From Perilla frutescens (lineage: Eukaryota; Streptophyta; Magnoliopsida; Lamiales; Lamiaceae), in contig BRKX01000007.1 of assembly GCA_026008535.1 (NCBI GenBank), positions 3,929,001-3,993,000 of the forward strand: a stretch of 64,000 bases of DNA, written 5' to 3'. A program made the translations under genes and the position numbers. Below the pieces are notes generated by a model. The model was given only the letters and a program-made list of their open reading frames with translations. It was not told where the DNA came from and searched no databases. Shown here piece after piece: positions 10,997-21,657 of the stretch; within the stretch, counting starts at the first letter, position 1, and the number at the start of each line of letters is the position of its first letter.

Positions 10997-13560
10997 CTAC
11001 TGCACTTTATTTAATTGAAAAGATACAAAAAAACTTGTTCAATATATAAGGAAAAAAAACAGGTATGTCAGTATGTTCTTCATTATATGAGAGTAACAAT
11101 GTATAGGAAATAATACTTCATTTATATACAATTTTAATTCATACTAATAACTTCTGGTAATTGGCATATAGAAGTAAAATGTGAATAGAATCGCAATTCT
11201 AATATCAGTTAATTTAAAATCCCGTAACGAGTACATTTTACTAATAGGAATCATTCCCACACAAATCCTTACTCCAGAAAGTATGAGATTAATTATTTCT
11301 CTTTTCTTTATTGATATTATTTATTTCTAATAACCTATAAATATATTTTACTTTTTTCACAAACTATCATTATTTATATGGTTCATAACTTTTCTCGGGC
11401 TGTTTTTTTTTTCTCTTTCCCCACTCTATTTTTCATGTGTTATAATAATAAGTTCATCATCTATAAAGATATAAAATAATTCTTAGTTTTTTTCCTCAAA
11501 AACCTTACAATAAATTGTGGTGATACTATGATTATTTTGCTTAAAATTAATTGTGCTATTGTTGTTACTTTGAATCACAACCTTTCAGTCATGAGGTCGT
11601 TACTCTAAACGGTGATACCCTAAGGGGTAAATATGTATATATGTACATAGATGCGCGACTAGAGTAGTAGCAGACCAAAAGTCTAATCACATAAAATTTT
11701 AATGGACGCCTCTTTCTCCTCTTTTGCAAAAGATGCACTACTACATGTGAATCAACTAGTTAAGTAGTTATCTAAAAAGGAAAAACGAAGTACTTTGTTA
11801 ACCATAATTCATGCTTTTTTTTTTCTTTTAAAAGATGAGATAAATTGTGGAGCCAATCTAGTCAAAAGTGTTTGATGCTCGAGGAAAGTATATAGACGGA
11901 TTATTTTCCTTTAGTTTTCACAAATGCTTGAGGAAATTAGTGGGCGGCCTATTACGAATACGACACAAAAATAATGTTGAATGAACTAATAAGAACATAT
12001 AATTGTTTACTGAGTTCATCTCTATATCATGACTACTCTCGTGGTGCTCACAAATCAAATTATGCACCCGAGATTTTACAGTTATGCTGAGAGATTATTT
12101 ATAAACAAGAAATAAATATTAGTTACATATATGGGCCTACAAAAGCATTACTAAAATATATCTAACTCGTACCATATTCTCAATACTTTTCTAGAGGCTC
12201 CACAACTCAACATGCATGACCTGTTTTCATTTTCATTAATATTTTTTTTTTTTTTATATTCTCTTTATTTGAACTTTTAGTACCTCGTTTGTCCCCACAT
12301 ATATCATCATCCACTAGGGCTACTGAATTCTATAGTCATGTTATTATATCTCTCAACTACTTAATTTATTCATTCAAAGAAGAAAAATCATAATTATTTA
12401 CAAATTTGTTGTTTTAATTTGTGGTCATTGAATTTAAATGCTACATTAAATTATTGTAAGTTCTCTCGAGGAAACCCAAGTGTTGGGGGATGGGATCCTC
12501 GAGTTTGAACTGTGTATGCCAACCGTGTCAATATTAATAATTATGTAATTTTAATAATGTTTATAATAAATATAAAATTTATTATATTATAACAAATCAT
12601 AATGAAATTTTATTGTTGATAATTAAATTTTGAAAAAATTATATATATACCCGAATTTTGGAATAACCAACCCTGATAATCAATTATATTAATTAAAAAA
12701 TAAAAATTAAATAATTTGGTGGAGTTAACTCTAAATAATAATGTGAAATTAAACTAAACCAAAACAAATTACAATTGAAGAAAAATAGAAGAAAACTAAT
12801 AATTTTAATGTTGAGACATGATTGGAACACATACTTGGACTATAGGATTTCATGTGAAGTGGTGGAGACCTTTGTTGAAAAGCCGATCAGATCCCCTACT
12901 ACAAATAGTGTGACATCTCCTATGCCATAACTAGATTTTTTTTTAATTTATATATTTTTTAATATATTCGAATAGGGAAAGGATGAACACTGAATACATA
13001 TTTAAAATTAAATTATATCATAATAAATTGATAATAAAAAAAAAGTTTGGCACATGAAATATTAAAAGGCAGACGTCTCGATTTGAGGCCCGCACCCTCT
13101 CTCTTTTCCAAACTAAAAATAATATTAATTATCATAACCCCCAAAGTTCATTAAATATGGATAACAGATCGACGAACTTCAATTGAATTTTTCGATTTCC
13201 AAAATAATTCTTAATGTAAGTGGGGCACAAAGTAGATCATATAATTGGAATGAAGGGATAGTATGTACTAGAAAATTAAAAGGCCATGTATCCCATGTAA
13301 AATGTATATTGTAATAAAATTTTATATTTCATATCATTCTGGTATTTTTCTCAAATTTTTAGGGCACATGATTAATAGTCCACTCGACTATTCTACGTCC
13401 TCAATTTAGTATTTAAATGACTATTTGATTCAATTCACCATCTAGATTTGAAAAAATTGTTGAATTGAAAATTTTCCATGGTCGACCGTCGTCTGTTTTT
13501 GTTGAAATTTCTACCACCAATACATAAAATTAACACCTCTTCTTTGCCGTTTCAGCCCAA
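10997..13560. other. AT-rich intergenic region
   Basis: About 2.6 kb with poly-A/T tracts and scattered AT repeats. Both strands were read for coding and structured elements; nothing is supported. Confidence 0.5.
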
Positions 13561-13745
13561 TTAGCTTTTGTGTAGGAGTAACAGCCGGTGGAATCGAGAG
13601 AAGCGTTATCTTTGCTATTGTCGGAAATTGGCGTCCAATCGGCCGGAATTTGTCCTTCTGTTGAATCCCTCCCATTTTCAGGGAATGAGATTTTTAATTT
13701 TTTCTATTTAATAGGAGGTGGACTTGCGTGCAACAACAGTTATTT

Positions 13746-13795
13746 CCGCCTATTTCAGGCGGCCACATAGCCCCATGCGGGCGTGCCACGTGGCA
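13746..13795. promoter_or_regulatory. Hairpin plus palindromic G-box
   Basis: CCGCCT (13746-13751) and AGGCGG (13757-13762) form a perfect 6-bp stem with a 5-base loop. It is followed by TGCCACGTGGCA (13784-13795), a perfect palindrome with the bZIP/bHLH G-box core CACGTG. No gene lies next to it, so a regulatory role is only possible. The surrounding 13.56-14.1 kb repeats 'tggtacttttta' and is probably transposon-derived. Confidence 0.4.
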
Positions 13796-14140
13796 CATGG
13801 TACTTTTTATTGTAGATGGAATGATGATAGTATTAATCTCAGGTTGATACCTTTCTTTATCGTACTTGATACTTTTCTGCTTACCACATGGTACTTTTTA
13901 TTTTACCGAACTCGTGTTTTGCTTTCCTTTGCAAATTCTTGGAATGATGATTATTTTAGATTAATCTCAACACATACAATATAAAAACTGAAAAAAAAAA
14001 ATCAGAATTTGAACTAAATAAACTTATATAAAATAACTAGCAGACCCCTTACTTTTTAATGATACAGATGGTACTTTTCGAATGTTTTGTGATACTTTTT
14101 AATAGGAAGGTTGGTACTCACTTTGGACAGTTTTTTTTAT

Positions 14141-14231
14141 GGGTTGACCCAGTCAAAGCGGGTTGACCCGCGTTGACCGGGTCAAAGCGCGGGTTGACCC
14201 ACGTTGACCGGGTCAAAAGCGGGTTTGACTG
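14141..14231. promoter_or_regulatory. Dense W-box cluster in a short tandem repeat
   Basis: Nine TTGAC[CT] cores on both strands lie within 91 bp (forward at about 14144, 14163, 14173, 14193, 14203, 14225; reverse at about 14151, 14180, 14211), set in a ~30-bp unit like 'gggttgacccgcgttgaccg'. TTGAC[CT] is the WRKY-factor W-box. The cluster is about 4 kb beyond the CNL stop and 7.4 kb before the receptor-kinase ATG, in repeat-rich DNA, so function is uncertain. Confidence 0.5.
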
Positions 14232-14419
14232 ACTCGTCTCATATAGTGTTATTTGCATCATGATGCATTCAAGTGTTTGCCATTTAATAGAGATAATAAT
14301 GAAGTCAGAAAAACATTTCCTCTTGTGATAAGATCGAATTTCCCGATGTGGGACCAATTCATTATGAGGTCATATCTTGATTTTCTAGGGATTTGACATG
14401 TGGTAACTAGGGCAACCAA

Positions 14420-14835
14420 TTGATCCTAAGCCGAATACCTTAATGTTCGTGCTTTGCTCGTTCAGCATGACAAATGTTTGAGTTCAAGTTCCGTTCGAGT
14501 TTTTATCCTCTTGTCCAACTCAGCTAGACAAAATATTTGTCATGTTTGAATTTGGCTCGAGCCCAGCTCGTGAAATGTTTAAAAATTTACTAATCAAACC
14601 CGAGTTCAAATGCTAAAAAAAACTAGTTTAATTTACATATTAAGCTCAAATTAAAAAAAGGCTTATTTAATTTAGCCGTTATAAATATTTATTATTTATA
14701 AACATGTTTGATTAACCTTCGAATTCGAATATGCTCGAGAGCTAGTCTAGCCAAATTTATTTAAGCTCGACTAGATAATTTGATCGAGTTTGAACTCGGC
14801 TCATTTAGAAAATGAATGTACTTTTTCGAGCCGGG
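14420..14835. repeat. TCGAG-rich dispersed repeat, copy 1
   Basis: Rich in TCGAG/CTCGA motifs with phrases such as 'gagttcaagttccgttcgag' and 'gagtttgaactcggctc'. A related block is in intron 3 of the receptor kinase (24357-24625). No coding potential; a non-autonomous transposon remnant is likely. Confidence 0.6.
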
Positions 14836-15045
14836 CTCTGATACTTCACACTACAAGAAAACACACGCTGATTCTGACAGATGGATTTATGCTAGACTAT
14901 GCAAAATTTACTGGAATTGTCAATTCCAGCGAGTATTCTGATGCACTGGATCTCTCCGGCTTTCCTTTGTTTTATATTTATGCTCGTGTCATGCTTACAA
15001 GTATAAAAGAATATAATATTTGTAGATATAATGAAATGGGGTCGG

Positions 15046-15502
15046 TAAAAGAGAATGGAAAGAGCCGAAGTCGAATCACATCTTCTGGAACTCCATTAAC
15101 CTTCATAGTCCAACTATACTCAAGGAATTTGCGCATGTGCTCATTTGGATCCTCCATTGTCGTCCCCCTAAATGAGTGTTGTTGAATCATGAGTATAAAG
15201 GACGTCTTGAGTTCAAAGTTATCGGCTTAAATAGGTGGGACATTTGCCACCCCTTGATTCACCACGGGTTGGAAAAGGATCTGAATAGGAGCCTTTTCTT
15301 GTCTATTTCGTGCTTCCTGTTGGGCTCTCAATTGCCCTTGCATCACCTCTAATTTCATTTGTAGTTGGGCAATTAGAGGGTCTTGAATGGGTGGAGGGTT
15401 ATTCGCCATTATCCTCCGTCTACGTGCATTGTTGTGGTGAACCGTTGCTTCAATTTTCAAGTCCAAATCGATAAGTGGCTCACCTCGAGACCGAGTGTGC
15501 AT
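15046..15502 (-). pseudogene. Truncated Athila-like gag (element A)
   Basis: Starts MHTRSRGEPLIDLDLKIEAT and carries the MIQQ...EDPNEHMRKFLE and VNGVPEDVIRLRLFPFS motifs seen in the gags of elements B and C, all in one frame with one stop at 15229-15227. After FPFSFTD the frame runs into LTR sequence. The junction lies at shared bases around 'accgacc', present in both gag and LTR, as expected for a microhomology deletion. Not functional. Confidence 0.85.
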
Positions 15503-15623
15503 ACACTACCTATCAAAAGGACAAACAAATTAATGCAAATTTTTAACAAAACAAAAATAAAATATCTAAATTAATCCACACAATCGTCATCACAATATTG
15601 CATCATCAATTCAATTATCTAAT

Positions 15624-15641
15624 TCCCTGGCTACGGTGCCA
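15624..15641 (-). other. Primer-binding-like site, element A
   Basis: Minus strand reads TGGCACCGTAGCCAGGGA, a mutated form of TGGCGCCGTTGCCGGGGA, the site that directly follows the 5' LTR in Athila-like elements. It lies 6 bp inside the LTR edge at 15648. Confidence 0.75.
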
Positions 15642-16592
15642 AAAACTTGATGCGCTGGATCTCTCCGGCTTTACTTTGTTTTATATTTATGCTTGTGTCA
15701 TGCTTACAAGAATAAAAACATATCTGGAGATATAATGAAACAAGGTCGGTCTCGAGACAATAAGAAATGTAAAGAGATGATAAAAAGTACCACAGCTATA
15801 GATGCATGGATTATCAAGACTTTAATTAAGTAGGAGTTGATTTCAATCCAAGAAATCCAAAACATAAACCAAATGATCAAATACCAAAATATAAACTATT
15901 TTAAACAAATAAATCAAATTATAACAAATGCAAGATATCAAGGCTTAAGAGAAACGGTTTAAGACAACAATTAAAAGACAAGACTCTAGGACATGGATAC
16001 ACAATGCTTCTCTTGAACACACAACAAGGGTTATCACTACAATCATGCTTTGTTCAACGATAGGAAGACCACGTAGATAATAAGAGCATCTCTCGAATAT
16101 CTCTTAAATTACATATGTAATAAAGATGATTATCTCTAATAGATTCCAAGATCACACCCACCAAAGGCACAAAGGGGTCAAGTTTCCTTCCACATATTCG
16201 ACATTCGACTGAGAAGACAAATATATAGATTCAATCCAAACATGCTTATGATGACAAGAGTGACTAGATGCATGTGATTCAAACATTTGATGTTAAATGA
16301 ATGCCACTTCAAACAACATCATACAAGAACTAGCAAATATTGAAATCTTGACAAAACACACCCATAGATTAAACCCTAGTTAAGAACACGATTCACATTG
16401 TTTTCTCCACATCCTAGAGCCCTAGGGCATTCTAGAGCCCTAAGGCTCTAGCCAACCATATTTACATCCAAGGCAAGAACAAATAAGGAAATAACAAAAC
16501 ACATCCTAAATACAAGAGTAAGAGAGTGAAAGAGAAGATAAAACCCAATGAAGATCACTCATCTTCAATCCCTTGGCTTGAATCTTGATGAA

Positions 16593-17873
16593 GCCATGCA
16601 AGGCATTGAAGGCCTTGAACCTAAGCTGCAATTCAAACCTTCAATGACGCGGCTTCGAGTGAAGAAATTGCAAGGTTATCTACAAGTGATGATTCGCAAG
16701 AAGTTTGAAGATTTGAAAGATACAAAGGGCAGCCATGTATTAGTTAATTTATTAACTAATGAAGATCAAGATCACGCCATGAGAAATATAACTTGAAGAG
16801 TTGAAGAAGAGAGCAAGAAGAAGTGCACGTGTGCATGAAGATGTCGACGTGCATGGGCTGTTTTCACCCCTTGATTTAATTTCATTAAGGGGTTGAATTT
16901 TATTTAGACTATAGTTAGATCAGATTTTTATTTAATTATTAATGTAATTAATTCTCATTCTTTGTTAATTAGGTTTGACTAGAATTGTATTTAAGGCAAT
17001 TTCCACCTTGAATAGAATTCTAGTTTAGTTATTTTTCTATTATAGTTAGAGATCCTTTTTGGATCAGATTTTTAGGGCTTTTTACACTTAATTTTCGTCC
17101 ACTCTATGCCCTATAAATAGGGGTACCATGTTACATTGATATTTTAGACATTATTGATTAAATTTACTTTTGCATTCAATTTGTGTCTCAACCGTTTAAA
17201 GCTTTTGATTGTTTTCTGTCAAAAATACTCATTCTTGAAGCCTAGCAAACTTTGAGTCTTACATCATGGGAAAGTTCTAATTCACATGAAGAATTAGGGT
17301 GAACTCGCTACCGAGGAGTAACTTTGAGATTTATTTTCGTCGTATAAGATACGTCGAGGATTAATCGGGTTGCAAATCACAACATCTCCATTGTCCAGCC
17401 ACCATCATCGACGTCCTACACCTCCATCAACATCCATAGCCTCCACAAGCCATCAAGACCTGATCATGCATCGATCGTAAGGGTTCGGTTCCATACACGT
17501 CCAATTCATCGCGTTTTCCATCAATACCGTAAGTCCTTTACATCCTTAACATATCCTATCTTCTCTAGCCATTCTTAACCTATAAATCACGTCCCAAATA
17601 CCACCAACTTCCAGCCATAATCCTGGTCCTAAAACAGCCCCTTTCTTGTTGGATTTGTGTTCTGTTTTTGTGTTGTAGTCTAGATATTGTAATTAGGTCT
17701 AGATCATCTTCTATTTTGTGTTCGAGTTGTTTATCATTTAATTCAGTTTATTCTCATTTTTTTAAGTCTTTAGAGTAGGATTGAGTCCTTCCAAGTTGAC
17801 GTGTTTCGATCTAGAAGTCTTCCGTGCGTCCTCGTATCCTGTACAAATTGTCCGGGTTACATCAAATCTTCAA
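16593..17873 (+). mobile_element. Chromovirus 3'-end fragment captured inside the LTR of element A
   Basis: The LTR matching elements A and C stops at about 16592 and resumes at about 17874; a GATGAA copy lies at both edges (16587-16592, 17874-17879). The insert opens with coding sequence resembling the C-terminal tail of a Ty3/gypsy polyprotein (MTRLRVKKLQ, stop at 16794-16796), then 3' UTR and LTR-like sequence with a TATA box CTATAAATAG at 17111-17120. It starts inside coding sequence, so it is not a normal LTR insertion; Reina/Galadriel-like origin is inferred. Confidence 0.55.
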
Positions 17874-18887
17874 GATGAATGGATGCCCTTTCCTCTTCTT
17901 CTTCCTCCTTCTTGTTCTCCAAAATCTCTCAAGAGTTGTTGTGTTTTCAAGTGGGAAGAGTTATGTTTAAACCCTCCAAAAATCGGATATTATAGTGGAC
18001 CAATAATTGAATGCCAAAACTCAAAAAGTGATTTCGTCTGCCCAGAACTCGACCCCAGGAGGTCGCGTTTCATGATCGAGTTCGGATCAAAGAAACACAC
18101 ATCTCTGAAGCCTCTACAACTCGGGCTCTGGGTCGAGTTTGGAGGCCTCTGAAACTCGACCCCTAGGAGCTAGAGTTTGGAGGTCGAGTTTGGAGTGAAG
18201 AATTTCATGCCTCTGAAGCCTCTGAAACTCGGGCTATTGGTCAAGTTTGGAGCTCGAGTTTGGAGGCCTTTGAAACTCGATCCCTAGGAGCTAGAGTTTG
18301 GTGGTCGAGTTTGAGCTCAACACTCGATTTTCTTCGTCTTTTCTCGTCTCGTGCGGTCTTTGTCGATCAAATCTCTAAATTGACTTTAATTTGCATTTGT
18401 TTAACCCAAAAAATCCTGTATTGGCCACTTTTATTAAGACAAAAGATTTAAAACAATATTTACATTATTTACATCAGTATTGACATATAAATCTATTGCA
18501 TTTATAAATAAATGCAATAAAAAAGAGTGTAATTTAGACACTCGTCATATTCCAACAATTCTTTAATGTGGGAAAACGGTGCAGTGGAATTGAAAAATTC
18601 CAATGAAATTGATTTTTTTCTGTTGGAACATTTATATATATATATATATATATAAATTATTGGTGTGGAAAAATCTGTTGGAATTGTTATATTTTTAAAA
18701 AAAGGACACACCACCCCGCAAAAATTGACGAGTCCGTTACTGTTGTTAATTGCTAATGACGGATATGTTATGTCATTAACTCAATCTTGTATTGCACGAT
18801 GTGGATTACTAATGACAAAGTATTCTATCGTCGTTGACTATTCGACGAAATATTCTGTCGTTAGTTATGATTATTTTTTATATAGTA

Positions 18888-20847
18888 ACAATTTTAAATT
18901 TCATATATTTAATTGTTGTAAAAACATAAAAATCTTGTATATTAATTGTCAAAAAAAGCTTAAAACTTGATTATCATATTAATAATAAATCCAATATGGA
19001 TACATATAATAGTAATATAGATGATAGTACAATCAATATCGTAAATAATAGTGTAATATCCTAAAATAATAGTATAAAAATGAGGCGAGCCACACATAAA
19101 CTATATATGTGCTAAATTAACTTACTGAAAACTCTAAATTTAGGGAGACTATCATATTATGATTATAGATTGAACATAGTTATTATTACTGCAGAACAAC
19201 TATAAAATAATATTGCGTCGGTGTAATACTAAATTTATAACTTGAAAATATATATATTTTTATTAAGATGTAGTATTAATAAAAGAAATGAAAAGGAGAG
19301 TCAAGAACAAGACACACTAGGAATCCACAAATATTGAAACTCTAGAGCCCGACCTCATTAAAACCTCACGAAGAAAACCTAGTGGGAAAAACCTAAAATA
19401 TCCATTTATTTAACTCTCGAGTTTATCTTATATTTTTATGAACACTTTGATTTTATCATTTTTCTGCATAAGTATATATTTCTCCTTTACTTAAAAATAT
19501 AAAGTTTATTATCTATTTAAAAAGATTAAAGTACATTTAAACAAGTTATAGTATAATGTATTATCTATATGAGTTGATATTGATTTACAATATTTAATAA
19601 ACATAGTACACTAAAAAAATTATGAAATTTGAAATTTTCCAGTGGAAAAATAACGTTAGAATTTTATTAAAAAATAATAAATAAAATAAAACAAATTAAA
19701 CAATAAAATATTGTAGTGGAAAAATCCCTCAGGTATCTGGAAAAAATCGGGGGAAAAATGTATTAAAATATTCCGGAATAAAAATATTGTTGGATTCCAA
19801 AATAAATTGAAAAATGATAAATGAAAAATATTAAAATATTCTAATGGAAAACTACTGTTCGAATATGAAAAAAAAAACAAATAAAAAAATATATTAAAAT
19901 ATTCAATGGAAAAATTACGTTGGAATCTGGAAAATATTGAAAAAAATAAATAATAATGATTCCGGCAGAATTTTTCCCCTAGTATTGACTCAAATGTACG
20001 TTGGAATTTCTGACGGGCATAAATCCACTGAAATATCAAGTGCAAAAGTCCAGCAAGCATAAATTCTGGAATGTTTGGTGAAAAATTCGATCAAATATTC
20101 CATTGGAATACGCGTCTGAATCCCAAAAAAATCTAGCGTATATAACAAACGTTGGACCTGTTCATTACATACCTAGTCGTAAAACTAGATTGAGAAGTGT
20201 AATAGACATATGAGAAATTGATAGAATTTCCCACACATATAAAACATACAATTTATAAATCAATTTAATTAAAAAATGAATTCTCAAATTAAAATACATA
20301 ATAAATATAATATCTAATGTAAATTTATTTTGCATGTGTCTGTAATTTGATTGGGCTCAAGGACAGCAACTAAAGTTGTTTGTTATAAAAAGTGTTTTTT
20401 AAGGAAAGCAGATGTCTTTTTTTTTTTACCCTTTAATTTTCCCAAAAGCTTGAGGAAATTTAAATTAGTGGATGTCTACATCTTTTCTTTTGCTTTTAAA
20501 CATTGTTTCCCTTGGCCCATCATATCCGATCCTTTAGATATTTTCAAATTTTCCAGTACTGATGAAGATGCACTATGATGTCTCCTAAATAAAATAAATA
20601 AAAGATGCACTACTGATGCTGTGATGCACACTTTACTATTTTTTCACTTTTGAAATTTTGATTTTATCTCTTATACAAGAATTTTTAAATGCGAAATCCA
20701 AAATGAAGATAAAAGGAAGAGTAGAGGCAGAAATACAAAACTGAAGATAGAAACTAAATCACATCGTACATTTGGACCTTTATATACAAAACGAAATTAC
20801 AATCTGCAAATTTTTTCCTCAAAAAATCTGACTGTGTTTTGGAATAA
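18888..20847. other. Repeat-derived intergenic region
   Basis: No supported gene. 19630-20120 is a diverged patch repeating 'ttggaat', 'aaaatattc' and 'gtggaaaa', the style of CACTA subterminal repeats. The rest is AT-rich. Confidence 0.45.
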
Positions 20848-21327
20848 AGTTAAATTTTAAAATAGTCATTTTGACTAGTGAAAAATGTTTCTAGCCACTA
20901 TTTAAAAAAAAACACGATTATAACCACTTGAAAAAAATAATCCACTGTCGTGCACCCTAGTTGTGCAACAATGTAAAATCTTAAAGCTGCACGAATAGAC
21001 TTAGTCGTGTAACTCTATTCGTGTAGTAGTGTAAATTTGAATTTTTATACAACTATGCTCCGTCGTATACCCTCAATTCGTGCAATAGTATATAAATTTA
21101 CAATGTTGCACGAATGGACTTATTCGTTCACCCCACTCGTGTAGCAATATTAATTTGTACTGCTACACGATCATATTTCATTCGTGTATCCAAATAATGC
21201 ACTCTAGTCATGTAACTCACAATTTTATGAAGGATAATTAAGTATTTTCAGTGAAAAAGTGACTATACATAATTTTTTTAAAAAAGTGGCTAAAAACATA
21301 TTTACAAAATGAAAATGGCTATTTTAT
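20848..21327. mobile_element. ~480-bp MITE-like inverted-repeat element
   Basis: The left ~50 bp (aaaatagtcatttt...tagccacta) and right ~55 bp (...agtggcta...aaaatggctatttt) are imperfect inverted repeats. The interior repeats tcgtg(c/t)a-type words on both strands and has no coding frame. Superfamily is not assigned because no clear target duplication was found. Confidence 0.6.
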
Positions 21328-21560
21328 ATACTAACACTTTGGGAATATATGTTATACGACATATGTTTTACAATACAAAATATCTATAGAAAAATAGATG
21401 TGGGATATCATATATTCAATTCCTAACAAATTAACCTGTTCCTAGTCAAAATGCTCGAGGAAAGTAAAGTATATGCATTCTTTCCATCAAATAATATTCA
21501 CTAATGATGCGCATGATTACGACATAAAAGATAACTCCAAAAAAGTTTGAATTCAATATC

Positions 21561-21568
21561 TATATATA
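21561..21568 (+). promoter_or_regulatory. Probable TATA box of the receptor kinase
   Basis: TATATATA lies 90 bp upstream of the ATG at 21658, a normal distance for a plant promoter with a short leader. The sequence between is A-rich and typical of a 5' UTR. Confidence 0.5.
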
Positions 21569-21657
21569 CATTCGCTTGTCTCGTCTCAACGTACCTACCA
21601 ATCATACTCAAAAAATATTAAAATAAAAAATAACAACTAAAAATTCGCTTTGAATCA

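Larger units (their letters stand above)
14939..18547 (-). mobile_element. Element A: internally deleted Athila-like LTR retrotransposon
   Basis: Flanked by a perfect target duplication TATTC (14934-14938 and 18548-18552). On the minus strand it has a 5' LTR (18547 to 15648), a primer-binding-like site (15641-15624), a gag start (15502) and then an abrupt junction at about 15046 into the last ~108 bp of a 3' LTR (to 14939). The rest of gag, all of pol and most of the 3' LTR are missing. The 5' LTR also contains a foreign 1.28-kb segment. Family: Athila-like Ty3/gypsy, from the gag N-terminus and the primer site. Confidence 0.8.
14849..18887. mobile_element. Small CACTA-type element split by an LTR element
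   Basis: The left end reads CACTACAAGAAAA (14849-14861), the standard end of many plant CACTA (En/Spm) elements. The right end TTTTTATATAGTA (18875-18887) is a degraded inverted match. Removing the 3.6-kb LTR element and one duplicated TATTC leaves about 425 bp, a MITE-size non-autonomous copy. Three-base flanks tca and aca differ at one position. The left end is well supported; the right end is tentative. Confidence 0.5.

Noticed and set aside
13588..13984. Two short open frames (60 and 88 codons)
   Set aside because: No recognisable domain, overlapping frames and repeat context.
17781..18451. Open frames of 123 and 63 codons
   Set aside because: They cross from the captured chromovirus fragment into the LTR of element A and consist of LTR repeat words.
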